A program made the translations under genes and the position numbers. Below the pieces are notes generated by a model. The model was not told the origin of the DNA and made no database searches. It was given only the letters and a program-made list of their open reading frames with translations. DNA of 64,000 bases from PBB1 sp965229345 (GTDB taxonomy: Bacteria > Pseudomonadota > Gammaproteobacteria > Burkholderiales > Burkholderiaceae_C). Below, one piece after another: positions 7,048 through 16,679 of this stretch. How positions within the stretch are numbered: position 1 is the stretch's first letter; the number at the start of each line of letters is the position of its first letter. The DNA is taken from assembly GCA_965229345.1 (NCBI GenBank), contig OZ245872.1, positions 3,534,001-3,598,000 of the forward strand, read 5' to 3'.

Positions 7048-9651
7048 ATGCTTGAAGCCTATCGCCTCCACGTCGCCGAACGCGCCGCCCTGGGCATTCC
7101 GCCGCTGCCGCTGTCGGCTGCGCAGACCAGCCAGCTGATCGAATTGTTGAAGGCCCCGCCTGCCGGCGAAGAGAAGGTGCTGGTCGATCTGATCACGCAC
7201 CGCGTGCCTGCCGGCGTGGACGACGCCGCCCGCGTCAAGGCCAGCTACCTGGCCGCGGTGGCCCACGGCACCGAGCAATGCGCGCTGATCAGCCCCGAGG
7301 TGGCCACCCAGCTGCTGGGCACGATGCTCGGCGGCTACAACATCAGCCCGCTGATCGATCTGCTCGACAGCCCGAAAGTGGGCGCCGTGGCCGCCGCCGG
7401 CCTGAAGAACACGCTGCTGATGTTCGACCAGTTCCACGACGTGAAGGACAAGGCCGACCAGGGCAACGCGCACGCCAAGGCCGTGCTGCAGAGCTGGGCC
7501 GATGCCGAGTGGTTCACCTCGCGGCCCGAAGTGCCGAAATCGATCACCGTCAGCATCTTCAAGGTCACCGGCGAAACCAACACCGACGACCTGTCGCCGG
7601 CGCCCGACGCCTGGAGCCGCCCCGACATCCCGTTGCACGCCCTTGCGATGCTGAAGAACGCACGCCCTGGCATCACGCCGGAAGAAGACGGCAAGCGTGG
7701 CCCGGTCAAATTCATCGAGGAGCTGCGCGCCCAAGGCCACCTGGTGGCCTACGTCGGCGACGTGGTCGGCACCGGCTCCAGTCGCAAGTCGGCCACCAAC
7801 TCGGTGCTTTGGTTCACCGGCGAGGACATTCCCTTCGTGCCGAACAAGCGTTTCGGCGGCGTGTGCCTGGGTGCCAAGATCGCGCCGATCTTCTACAACA
7901 CGATGGAAGACGCCGGCGCGCTGCCGATCGAGCTCGACGTGAACCAGATGAACATGGGCGACGTGGTCGAGCTGCGCCCCTACGACGGCCAGGCGCTGAA
8001 GGACGGCAAGGTGATTGCCGAGTTCAAGGTCAAGAGCGAGGTGCTGTTCGACGAAGTGCGCGCCGGTGGCCGCATCCCGTTGATCATCGGCCGCGGCCTG
8101 ACCGCCAAGGCGCGTGAAGCACTCGGGCTGCCTGTGAGCACGCTGTTCCGTCTGCCGCAGAACCCGGCCGACACCAAGAAGGGGTTCAGCCTGGGCCAGA
8201 AGATGGTGGGCAAGGCCTGTGGTCTGCCTGTGGTCAACGGCAACCAGCAAGGCGTGCGCCCCGGCACTTATTGCGAGCCGCGCATGACCTCGGTCGGCTC
8301 GCAAGACACCACTGGCCCGATGACCCGCGACGAGCTGAAAGACCTGGCCTGCCTGGGCTTCAGTGCTGACCTGGTGATGCAGTCGTTCTGCCACACCGCG
8401 GCGTATCCGAAGCCGGTCGACGTGAAGATGCACCACGAGCTGCCTGACTTCATCAGCCACCGTGGAGGCATCGCCTTGCGCCCGGGCGATGGCGTGATCC
8501 ACAGCTGGCTCAATCGCTTCCTGCTGCCCGACACGGTGGGCACCGGCGGCGACAGCCACACCCGCTTCCCGATCGGCATCAGCTTTCCCGCAGGCTCGGG
8601 CCTGGTGGCCTTCGCGGCCGCCACCGGCGTGATGCCGCTGGACATGCCCGAGAGCGTGCTGGTGCGCTTCAAGGGAAAAATGCAGCCCGGCGTTACGCTG
8701 CGCGACCTGGTCAATGCGATCCCGCTGTACGCGATCAAGGCGGGCCTGCTGACGGTTGAGAAGAAGGGCAAGAAGAACATCTTCAGCGGCCGCATCCTCG
8801 AGATCGAAGGGCTGCCGGATCTGAAAGTGGAACAGGCCTTCGAGCTGAGCGACGCTTCGGCCGAGCGCAGCGCTGCCGGCTGCACGGTGCACCTGAACAA
8901 GGAGCCGATCATCGAGTACATCCACAGCAACATCACGCTGATGAAGTGGATGATTTCCGAAGGCTATGCCGACGCCCGCACCCTGGCGCGCCGCATCGCC
9001 GCGCAGGAAGCCTGGCTCGCCGACCCGCAGTTGCTCAAGGGCGACGCCGATGCCGACTACGCCGCAGTGATCGAGATCGACCTGGCCGACATCCACGAGC
9101 CCATCGTCGCCTGCCCGAACGACCCCGACGACGTGAAGACGCTGTCTGATGTGGCCGGCGCGAAGATCGACGAGGTGTTCATCGGCAGTTGCATGACCAA
9201 CATCGGCCACTTCCGCGCGGCCAGCAAGCTGCTGGAGAACAAGCGCGACATCCCGGTCAAGCTGTGGGTCGCGCCGCCGACCAAGATGGACGCGAAGAAG
9301 CTCAGCGACGAAGGCCATTACGGCGTGCTGGGCACGGCCGGCGCGCGCATGGAAATGCCCGGCTGCAGCCTGTGCATGGGCAACCAGGCGCAGGTGAAGG
9401 AAGGCGCCACGGTGTTCTCCACCAGCACCCGCAACTTCCCGAACCGCCTGGGCAAGAACAGCAACGTCTACCTCGGCTCCGCCGAGCTGGCTGCCATCTG
9501 CTCGAAGCTCGGCCGCATCCCGACCCGCGAGGAGTACCTCAAGGACATGGGCGTGCTGACCGCTGCCAGCGACAAGGTCTACCAGTACCTGAACTTCGAC
9601 AAGATCGACGAGTTCACCGACGCGGCAGACAAGGTGCCGGCTTCGGTTTGA
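7048..9651 (+). CDS. acnB: Aconitate hydratase B
   Basis: Interconverts citrate and isocitrate; also known in the family as an RNA-binding iron sensor when its cluster is lost. The 867-residue protein begins with the helical HEAT-like domain typical of AcnB (residues 1-160), then the swivelling domain (GDVVGTGSSRKSATNSVLW) and the cluster-binding core. Cluster cysteines are visible in FIGSCMTNIGHFR and in PGCSLCMGNQAQ. AAGGAA precedes the start. It is transcribed alone and ends in a terminator. Confidence 0.97.
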   Translation: MLEAYRLHVAERAALGIPPLPLSAAQTSQLIELLKAPPAGEEKVLVDLITHRVPAGVDDAARVKASYLAAVAHGTEQCALISPEVATQLLGTMLGGYNISPLIDLLDSPKVGAVAAAGLKNTLLMFDQFHDVKDKADQGNAHAKAVLQSWADAEWFTSRPEVPKSITVSIFKVTGETNTDDLSPAPDAWSRPDIPLHALAMLKNARPGITPEEDGKRGPVKFIEELRAQGHLVAYVGDVVGTGSSRKSATNSVLWFTGEDIPFVPNKRFGGVCLGAKIAPIFYNTMEDAGALPIELDVNQMNMGDVVELRPYDGQALKDGKVIAEFKVKSEVLFDEVRAGGRIPLIIGRGLTAKAREALGLPVSTLFRLPQNPADTKKGFSLGQKMVGKACGLPVVNGNQQGVRPGTYCEPRMTSVGSQDTTGPMTRDELKDLACLGFSADLVMQSFCHTAAYPKPVDVKMHHELPDFISHRGGIALRPGDGVIHSWLNRFLLPDTVGTGGDSHTRFPIGISFPAGSGLVAFAAATGVMPLDMPESVLVRFKGKMQPGVTLRDLVNAIPLYAIKAGLLTVEKKGKKNIFSGRILEIEGLPDLKVEQAFELSDASAERSAAGCTVHLNKEPIIEYIHSNITLMKWMISEGYADARTLARRIAAQEAWLADPQLLKGDADADYAAVIEIDLADIHEPIVACPNDPDDVKTLSDVAGAKIDEVFIGSCMTNIGHFRAASKLLENKRDIPVKLWVAPPTKMDAKKLSDEGHYGVLGTAGARMEMPGCSLCMGNQAQVKEGATVFSTSTRNFPNRLGKNSNVYLGSAELAAICSKLGRIPTREEYLKDMGVLTAASDKVYQYLNFDKIDEFTDAADKVPASV

Positions 9652-9672
9652 TCGGCTGTTGACCAACGAAAG

Positions 9673-9696
9673 GGCCCGCTTGATGCGGGCCTTTTT
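9673..9696 (+). terminator. Terminator after acnB
   Basis: GGCCCGC and GCGGGCC form a 7-base stem with a 5-base loop, followed by five Ts. It lies between the converging acnB and ligA, and may also stop transcription from ligA. Confidence 0.85.
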
Positions 9697-9712
9697 CGTG
9701 GCGTTGCACGAA

Positions 9713-11824
9713 TCAGCCGATCTGGCCCTGGAGCAGCGCCAGAAGCCCGTTCTCGTCGAGCACCGTGACCCCCAACTCGGTCGCCTTGTCCAGCTTGCTC
9801 CCCGCTTCGGTGCCAGCCACGACGTAGTTCGTCTTCTTCGACACCGAGCCGGTCACCTTGCCGCCGGCGGCTTCGATCATTTCCTTCGCGGCATCGCGGG
9901 TCAGCGTCGGCAGCGTGCCGGTCAACACGAAGGTCTTGCCAGTGACGCCTGCGATGCCGGTCGCATCGGGTGCCGTCACCGCAACGCCCTCGGTTTCTTC
10001 CCAGCTGATGCCGACGGCGCGCAACTGTTCGACGACCTCGCGGTGATGCGGCTGATCGAAGAAGCTGCGCACGCTGAGTGCCACCACCGGGCCGACGTCG
10101 TTGACTTCCAGCAGCTGCGCTTCGGTGGCGTCGATGATGCGATCGAGTTGTCCGAAGTGCCGCGCCAGGTCCTTCGCGGTCGTTTCGCCGATGTGGCGAA
10201 TGCCCAGTGCGTACAGGAATCGGCCGAGCGTCGTGCGCTTGCTGGCCTCCAGCCCGGCCAGCAGATTCGCCGCGCTCTTCTCGCCCATGCGGTCGAGCGC
10301 GCACAGCTGGTCCAGGCCCAGCGTGTACAGCTCGGGCAGCGTGCGGATCAGACCCCCATCGACCAGCTGATCGACCAGCTTGTCGCCCAGCCCTTCGATG
10401 TCCATCGCACGGCGGCCGGCGAAATGCAGGATGGCTTCCTTGCGCTGCGCCGGGCAGGTCAGCCCGCCGGTGCAGCGCCAGTCGACCTCGCCCTCCTCAC
10501 GCCCGATCGGGCTGCCGCAGACGGGGCATGCACCGCCCAGGCGTTGGTACAGATCGAAGGGCTCGCCGCGTGAAGCGTCAACGGCAGCGGGGTCGTGCAA
10601 CACACCGACCACCTGGGGGATCACATCGCCTGCGCGGCGCACGATCACGGTGTCACCGACGCGCACATCCTTGCGCCGCACCTCGTCCTCGTTGTGCAGC
10701 GTCGCGTTGCTCACCGTCGTGCCGCCGACGAACACCGGCTCCAGCTTCGCCACCGGCGTCAGCTTGCCAGTGCGGCCGACCTGGATGTCGATGCCCAGCA
10801 GCTTCGTCATCTGCTCCTGCGCCGGGTACTTGTGCGCCACGGCCCAGCGCGGCTCGCGGGTCACGAAGCCCAGGCGCTGCTGCAGCGCGCGGTCGTTGAC
10901 CTTGTAGACCACGCCGTCGATGTCGAACGGCAGCGCATCGCGCTTGGCGCCGATCGCCGCATGGAAGCCGACCAGCCCGTCGGCGCCCTGCACCACCGCG
11001 CGCTCGGCGCTGACGGGCAGCCCGAACGCGGCCAGCGCATCGAGCAGTGCGCTGTGCGTGGCAGGCAGCGCGGCGTTGTCGGCGCCCCAGCCCTGCACCT
11101 CACCCAGGCCGTAGGCAAAAAAGCTCAGCGGACGCTTGGCGGCGATCGCCGGATCGAGCTGACGCACCGCACCGGCGGCTGCGTTGCGCGGGTTGACGAA
11201 GGTCTTCTCGTTTTTCGCGCCCTGCGCGATCAACGCACGCTGGCGCTCGTTGAGCGCCTCGAAATCATCGCGGCGGATGTAGACCTCGCCACGCACTTCG
11301 AGCACGGTCGGTGGCGCGTCGCTGCGCAAACGCCGCGGGATCTGCGCGATGGTGCGGATGTTCTGCGTCACGTCCTCGCCGGTTTCACCATCGCCCCGCG
11401 TGGCCGCCTGCACCAGCATGCCCGCCTCATAACGCAGGTTCATCGCGAGCCCGTCGAACTTCAGCTCGGCGGCGTACTCGATTGGCGGATCGGCCTCGGC
11501 GAGCGCCAGCTCGCGGCGAACACGCGCATCGAATGCGACGGCGCCGCTGGGCTCGGTGTCGGTCTCGGTGCGGATCGACAGCATCGGCACCGCATGCCGC
11601 ACCGCAACGAAGCCGTCGAGCACACCCCCCACCACCCGTTGCGTCGGTGAGTCGTCCTGGCGCAGCTCGGGGTGGGCCGCCTCGATCGCTTCGAGCTCCT
11701 GGAACAACCGGTCGTATTCGGCGTCGGGGATCTGCGGTGCGTCCAGGACGTAATAAGCATGTGCATGCTGTTGCAGCAGCGCCCGCAATTCAGCGGCGCG
11801 GCGCGCGGTTTCCGACTCGCTCAT
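9713..11824 (-). CDS. ligA: NAD-dependent DNA ligase
   Basis: Seals nicks in replication and repair (703 aa, usual length). The adenylation motif AELKFDGLAMNLRY has the catalytic lysine. An OB fold follows, then a four-cysteine zinc finger (CPVCGSPIG and WRCTGGLTCP), helix-hairpin-helix repeats and a C-terminal BRCT domain (FVLTGTLPTLTRDAAKEMI). It is the last gene of the smc-zipA-ligA run, 30 bases behind zipA. Confidence 0.97.
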   Translation of the reverse strand: MSESETARRAAELRALLQQHAHAYYVLDAPQIPDAEYDRLFQELEAIEAAHPELRQDDSPTQRVVGGVLDGFVAVRHAVPMLSIRTETDTEPSGAVAFDARVRRELALAEADPPIEYAAELKFDGLAMNLRYEAGMLVQAATRGDGETGEDVTQNIRTIAQIPRRLRSDAPPTVLEVRGEVYIRRDDFEALNERQRALIAQGAKNEKTFVNPRNAAAGAVRQLDPAIAAKRPLSFFAYGLGEVQGWGADNAALPATHSALLDALAAFGLPVSAERAVVQGADGLVGFHAAIGAKRDALPFDIDGVVYKVNDRALQQRLGFVTREPRWAVAHKYPAQEQMTKLLGIDIQVGRTGKLTPVAKLEPVFVGGTTVSNATLHNEDEVRRKDVRVGDTVIVRRAGDVIPQVVGVLHDPAAVDASRGEPFDLYQRLGGACPVCGSPIGREEGEVDWRCTGGLTCPAQRKEAILHFAGRRAMDIEGLGDKLVDQLVDGGLIRTLPELYTLGLDQLCALDRMGEKSAANLLAGLEASKRTTLGRFLYALGIRHIGETTAKDLARHFGQLDRIIDATEAQLLEVNDVGPVVALSVRSFFDQPHHREVVEQLRAVGISWEETEGVAVTAPDATGIAGVTGKTFVLTGTLPTLTRDAAKEMIEAAGGKVTGSVSKKTNYVVAGTEAGSKLDKATELGVTVLDENGLLALLQGQIG

Positions 11825-11854
11825 CGCACGCCGATGCTGCGCCGGTGCGGGCGG

Positions 11855-12949
11855 TCAGCTGAACAGGCGCCGCGCGGCCGCAGAGCCTGCGGCCAGATCG
11901 CGCGCCTGCAGCGCCGCATACAGGCGCACCAGCTCGCTGTCGATGAAGGTAAAGCCTTCGGCGGTCAGCGGCTGCCCACGGTCGTCGACGATGTCGGCGT
12001 CGAGGTCCTGCGACAAGCCCAGGGCGCTGACCTGCCAGGCGGTGAACGGTGCGGCGGATGAATCGGTCTGTGACACATCGAAGCCCAGCGCCAGCACCTG
12101 CAGCGCCGCGGTGTTGGGGTCGTCGGACAGGGCCGCCTGTGAATCGAAGGCCAGGGTCAGCACCGGCGGCGCACCGTCTTCAGCCGACGGCAAGACCAGC
12201 CGGCCAGGCAACACACCCGGCACGAAGCCATGGCGCGACGCCTGCTGCACCACATAGCCGATGCTCCAGGCGGCGCTGCGCGCGCGCAGTTGCACGGCCA
12301 TCTGCGCATCGTGTTCGCTGGCGAAGGCGTCGAGCTCGCGCGCCCGCGCCGCGACCTCGCGCATGTCCGGGAAATCGGCCATCGCACCGATCGCTTCAGC
12401 GAAGACTTCGAGCTTCTGCACGAACTCCGAGTATTCGATTTCGTTCAAGGCACCGGTGCGGTTGGCCAGCTGCAGGCCCGCCTGCAGTTCGCCGTAACGC
12501 TGGCCTGGCAACGGCGGCTCCCACTCGCCGCTGTCGGCGTTCAGCCCCTCGATGAAGAAGGGCTTGCTGCCCGCACGGCGGCTGCCCGGCAGGTGCGACA
12601 GCACGGCGTCGCCGGTGACCGGCGCCTCCAGCGTCAGCGGCACGATCACGTCGATCAGCGCATCGATCCGCGGCACCGCCCGGCGCAGCAGCGAGCGGCC
12701 GGCCACTTCCGTGTCGAGCGGCAATGCGCCGTCGCCCAGGTGGGGCGCGACACGGCCGTTGGGATCGTCGTGCTGCAGATCATCGCCAGGCACCGTGCCC
12801 AGCACCGGCTCGCGTGGCTCGGCGCGCGCCGCCGACAAACCCGCTTTCTTCGGCCCGGCCTTGCGCGCCTGCCAGGCACCGTGCGCGATCACGCCGATCA
12901 GCACCACGCCGCCCAGCACGGCCAGTGCCAGCGTCAGGTCACTGGTCAT
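11855..12949 (-). CDS. zipA: ZipA-like cell division protein
   Basis: Membrane-anchored FtsZ-binding protein. The 364-residue product has one N-terminal transmembrane helix (residues 5-25, ALAVLGGVVLIGVIAHGAW), a variable linker, and a C-terminal domain of the ZipA FtsZ-binding type (GFVPGVLPGRLVLPSAEDGAPPVLTLAFD). Location between smc and ligA matches the betaproteobacterial order and the zipA-ligA pair of E. coli. Its ATG overlaps the smc stop as ATGA, implying coupled translation. The sequence is divergent from the enterobacterial protein, so function rests partly on context. Confidence 0.78.
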   Translation of the reverse strand: MTSDLTLALAVLGGVVLIGVIAHGAWQARKAGPKKAGLSAARAEPREPVLGTVPGDDLQHDDPNGRVAPHLGDGALPLDTEVAGRSLLRRAVPRIDALIDVIVPLTLEAPVTGDAVLSHLPGSRRAGSKPFFIEGLNADSGEWEPPLPGQRYGELQAGLQLANRTGALNEIEYSEFVQKLEVFAEAIGAMADFPDMREVAARARELDAFASEHDAQMAVQLRARSAAWSIGYVVQQASRHGFVPGVLPGRLVLPSAEDGAPPVLTLAFDSQAALSDDPNTAALQVLALGFDVSQTDSSAAPFTAWQVSALGLSQDLDADIVDDRGQPLTAEGFTFIDSELVRLYAALQARDLAAGSAAARRLFS

Positions 12950-15900
12950 GCCGCCTCCGCCAGGCTGACGGCCTCTGCCATGTCCACCGCGACGATGCGC
13001 GACACGCCCTGCTCCTGCATCGTCACACCGATCAGCTGCACCGCCATTTCCATCGCGATCTTGTTGTGGCTGATGAACAGGAACTGCGTGCCCTTGGCCA
13101 TCTCCTTGACCAGCTTCGCGTAGCGCTCGGTGTTGGCATCGTCGAGCGGCGCATCGACCTCGTCGAGCAGGCAGAACGGCGCCGGGTTCAGCTGGAAGAT
13201 CGCGAACACCAGCGCGATCGCGGTCAGCGCCTTCTCACCGCCCGACAGCAAATGGATGGTGCTGTTCTTCTTGCCCGGCGGCTGCGCCATCACCTGCACG
13301 CCCGCGTCGAGGATCTCGTCGCCCGTCATCACCAGCTTGGCCTGTCCACCACCGAACAGGCTCGGGAACATGCGGCCGAAGTGCTCGTTGACCTGGTTGA
13401 AGGTGGTGCCCAGCAGGTCGCGGGTTTCGAGATCGATCTTGTGGATCGCACCTTCGAGCGTGCCGATCGCGTCGAGCAGGTCGGCGTTCTGCGCATCGAG
13501 GAAGGTCTTGCGCTCGCGCGCGGTCGTCAACTCCTCGAGCGCGGCAAGGTTGACCGCGCCCAGCGCGGTGATCTCGCGGTTGATGCGGTCGATCTCGGTC
13601 TGCAGGCCATGCAGCCGCACGCCGTTGCTTTCGATGCCCTGCGCCAGCGCCTCGAAGTCGACGTTGGCCGCCACCAGTTGCTCCAGGTACTGCGCGCCAC
13701 CGAGTTGGGCGGCCTGGGCTTCGAGCTGCAGCTTCGTGATGCGATCACGCAGTGGCTGCAGGCTCTGCTCGTGCGCCATCCGCTGCTCGTCGGCGCGTCG
13801 CAGACGCAAGGTCAGGTCGTCGTATTCGCTGCGCTGGGCAGCGAGTGCGGCCTCGCGGTCGAGCTTCACGGCCAAGGCCTCCTGAAGGCCGGCCTGGGCC
13901 GATGCGTCGGTGAACCGCACCAGCTCCTCGTTGAGTTGCAATTCGGCCTGCGCATTGCTCGCGATTTGCTGCTGGGCCGTTTCGATGCTGCGCTGCAATT
14001 CGCTGCGCCGCGCGGCCAGCGAGCGCGAGGTGAATTGCGATTCCTGCGCCTGCCGCTCCAGCGTGCGCAGTTGCTCGCGGGCGGCAGCCAGCGTGCGCTC
14101 GGCCTGGATCACCGCGTCGTCGAGCTCGGCGTGGCGCTCCTGGGTGTTCGCCAGTTCGATGTCGAGGTCTTCGAATCGGGCTTCGCCGGTGGCCCGGCGT
14201 TCGTTGAGTTCTTCCTGCTGCGCGTCGATCTCGGCGAGCTCACCGTCGAGCTGTGTCGAGCGTGATTGCGTCTGCTCGGCCTGCTGCGTCAGCCGCAGCA
14301 GTTCGACCTGCAATTGGTGCGCACGGCTTTGCACCTCGCCCGATTCACGCCGCGCGGTGGTCAGGTGTTCCGACGCACTGCTGTAGGCCGCCTCGGCGCG
14401 GATCAGCGCGCTGCGCGCTTCCTCGGTGATCAGCGATTGCGCGCGCAGCTGGCGGTCGAGGTTCTCGATGTCCTGGGCGCGGGCCAGCAGCCCGGCCTGC
14501 TCGGAGTCCGGCGCGTAGAACGACACTGCGTGCGCGCTGACGGCGTGGCCTTCACGCGTCATCAGCACCTCGCCGTGCTGCAGGCGCGACCGGGCTGCCA
14601 GCGCATCATCGAGACTGGCCGCGGTGTAGACGCCTTCGAGCCAATCGGTCAGCAGCGCCTTCAAACCTGCATCGCCGAGACGCAGCAGGTCGCCCAGCCG
14701 CGGCAGCGTGGCGTTTGAATTGGCTGGCGGCGTGCCGGCCACTGGCGGTGTGTAGAACACCAGCTTGGCCGGCGGCGCATCGGCAGAGAAGGCGCGCACC
14801 GTGTCGACACGGCCCACTTCGAGCGCGTTGATGCGCTCGCGCAGCGCCGCTTCGAGTGCGGTCTCCCAGCCGGGTTCGATGTGTATGCGCGTCCACAAGC
14901 CGGCGAGCCCCTCGAGGCCGTGCTTGGCCAGCCACGGGCGCAGCTTGCCTTCGGTCTGCACCTTCTCTTGCAGGGCGCGCAAGGCGTCGAGGCGGGCACT
15001 GAAATCGGTTTGCCGGGCGGCTTCGGTGTTGAGCTCGGCCTGGCGCGCGCGCCGGGCATCGTCGAGCGATGGCACTTGCTCGCTCAGCTCGGTCAGGCGC
15101 GCCTCGGCGATCTCACGCGTGGCTTCGGCGCTGCCGAACTGCTGCTTCAGGTGCTCGATGCGTTCGGCATCGGGCGCCGCGAGCTGGCGCTTTTCGCCGG
15201 CCAGCCGCTCGCGGCGCGCGGCCAGCTGTCGGCTCTGGTCTTCGATGTTGCGGCTCTCGCTGGCCAGCATCTGGATCTGCTGCTGCACGCTGGCCACCAG
15301 CGTGCGCTGCGCGCCTGCTGCCGATTGCGCAGCTCGCACCGCGTCTTCGAGGCCGGGCAGCCGGTCGGCCTGCTCTTCGGCCTGCGCGGCCAGCACTTCG
15401 CTGTGCTCGTCGGCACTCGCGACCTGCTCGGCGAGCTGTTCGAGTTCGGCCTCGGCCTGCGCGCAGCGGTCGGCCCACTGCGTGGTCTGCAGCACCAGTT
15501 CGGCCAGCCGCTGCTCGGCGCGCTGGCGGCCTTCCACCACATAGCGGATGCGCTCTTCGAGCCGGCTTACTTCCAAAGCCGCTTCGGCCAACCGGCCTTG
15601 CGATGCATGCAATTCGTCGCTGGCCGCGTAGTGCGCCTGCCGGATGGTTTCGAGCTCGGCCTCGCCCTGCCGCAGTTCGGCGGTCTTGGATTCCAGCGCC
15701 ACGATGGCGGCAGCCACCTCCTTGTCGATGCGCTGCTGCTCACCGGCCGCATCGCGATGCCGCAGGAACCACAGCTGATGCAGCTTCAGCGTGCCGTCGT
15801 CTTGCAAGCTGCGGTAGCGGCCCGCCACCTCGGCCTGCTTTTCCAGCTTGTCGAGGTTGCCATTCAACTCGCGCAGGATGTCTTCGACGCGCGTCAGGTT

Positions 15901-16467
15901 GTCGCGGGTGTCGCGCAGCCGGTTCTCGGTTTCGCGGCGGCGCTCCTTGTACTTGGAGACACCGGCCGCCTCTTCGAGGAACATCCGCAGCTCTTCGGGC
16001 TTGCTTTCGATGATCCGGCTGATCGTGCCCTGGCCGATGATGGCGTAGGCACGGGGGCCGAGGCCGGTGCCCAGGAACACATCCTGCACGTCGCGGCGCC
16101 GCACCGGCTGGTTGTTGATGTGATAGCTGCTGCTGCCGTCGCGCGTCAGCACGCGCTTGACGGCGATCTCTGCGAACTGGTTCCACTGGCCGCCAGCGCG
16201 GGCATCTTCGTTGCTGAACACCAGCTCGACGCTGGCGCGACTGGCCGGCTTGCGCTGGCCCGAGCCGTTGAAGATCACGTCTTGCATCGACTCGCCGCGC
16301 AGCTCGCTGGCCTTGCTTTCGCCGAGTACCCAGCGCACCGCGTCCATGATGTTCGACTTGCCGCAGCCATTGGGCCCGACCACGCCGACCAATTGGCCCG
16401 GCAGCTGGAAATGGGTGGGATCGGCAAACGACTTGAAGCCGGAGAGCTTGATGGAATTCAGGCGCAT
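12946..16467 (-). CDS. smc: Chromosome segregation protein SMC
   Basis: ATPase that condenses and organises the chromosome (1173 aa). The N-terminal Walker A is GPNGCGKSNI (about residues 32-41). Two long coiled coils flank a central hinge (about residues 515-640). The C-terminal half has the ABC signature LLSGGEKALTAIAL and Walker B FCLLDEVDAPLDD. It heads the smc-zipA-ligA operon, divergent from dapC. No scpAB partners are in the window. Confidence 0.97.
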   Translation of the reverse strand: MRLNSIKLSGFKSFADPTHFQLPGQLVGVVGPNGCGKSNIMDAVRWVLGESKASELRGESMQDVIFNGSGQRKPASRASVELVFSNEDARAGGQWNQFAEIAVKRVLTRDGSSSYHINNQPVRRRDVQDVFLGTGLGPRAYAIIGQGTISRIIESKPEELRMFLEEAAGVSKYKERRRETENRLRDTRDNLTRVEDILRELNGNLDKLEKQAEVAGRYRSLQDDGTLKLHQLWFLRHRDAAGEQQRIDKEVAAAIVALESKTAELRQGEAELETIRQAHYAASDELHASQGRLAEAALEVSRLEERIRYVVEGRQRAEQRLAELVLQTTQWADRCAQAEAELEQLAEQVASADEHSEVLAAQAEEQADRLPGLEDAVRAAQSAAGAQRTLVASVQQQIQMLASESRNIEDQSRQLAARRERLAGEKRQLAAPDAERIEHLKQQFGSAEATREIAEARLTELSEQVPSLDDARRARQAELNTEAARQTDFSARLDALRALQEKVQTEGKLRPWLAKHGLEGLAGLWTRIHIEPGWETALEAALRERINALEVGRVDTVRAFSADAPPAKLVFYTPPVAGTPPANSNATLPRLGDLLRLGDAGLKALLTDWLEGVYTAASLDDALAARSRLQHGEVLMTREGHAVSAHAVSFYAPDSEQAGLLARAQDIENLDRQLRAQSLITEEARSALIRAEAAYSSASEHLTTARRESGEVQSRAHQLQVELLRLTQQAEQTQSRSTQLDGELAEIDAQQEELNERRATGEARFEDLDIELANTQERHAELDDAVIQAERTLAAAREQLRTLERQAQESQFTSRSLAARRSELQRSIETAQQQIASNAQAELQLNEELVRFTDASAQAGLQEALAVKLDREAALAAQRSEYDDLTLRLRRADEQRMAHEQSLQPLRDRITKLQLEAQAAQLGGAQYLEQLVAANVDFEALAQGIESNGVRLHGLQTEIDRINREITALGAVNLAALEELTTARERKTFLDAQNADLLDAIGTLEGAIHKIDLETRDLLGTTFNQVNEHFGRMFPSLFGGGQAKLVMTGDEILDAGVQVMAQPPGKKNSTIHLLSGGEKALTAIALVFAIFQLNPAPFCLLDEVDAPLDDANTERYAKLVKEMAKGTQFLFISHNKIAMEMAVQLIGVTMQEQGVSRIVAVDMAEAVSLAEAA

Positions 16468-16667
16468 GGACGAGAGCGGATTCCAGCGCGCCCCATCAGC
16501 GATAGAGCACGTAAGTCGTTGATTTTATTGATGAAAACCAGCCTGATGCAGGTCTTCGGCAGCGAAGGATCATAGCATCGCCGGTGTGCGAAATTGCCGG
16601 TCTCGGGATGCGTTACCGCTGCTCACCATCCGCGCAGACGCTGCAGGGACGGCCTCAACGCCCCGCT

Positions 16668-16673
16668 GATAAT
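16668..16673 (+). promoter_or_regulatory. -10 box directly before dapC start
   Basis: GATAAT ends six bases before the dapC ATG at 16680. If this is the -10 box, transcription would begin at the start codon and the mRNA would have no leader. No clear -35 or ribosome site is visible. Confidence 0.5.
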
Positions 16674-16679
16674 TCGACG

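Noticed and set aside
7021..9666. 881-residue open frame antisense to acnB
   Set aside because: Composition is typical of a GC-rich shadow (His/Gln/Arg/Val-rich, no domain); acnB on the other strand is unmistakable.
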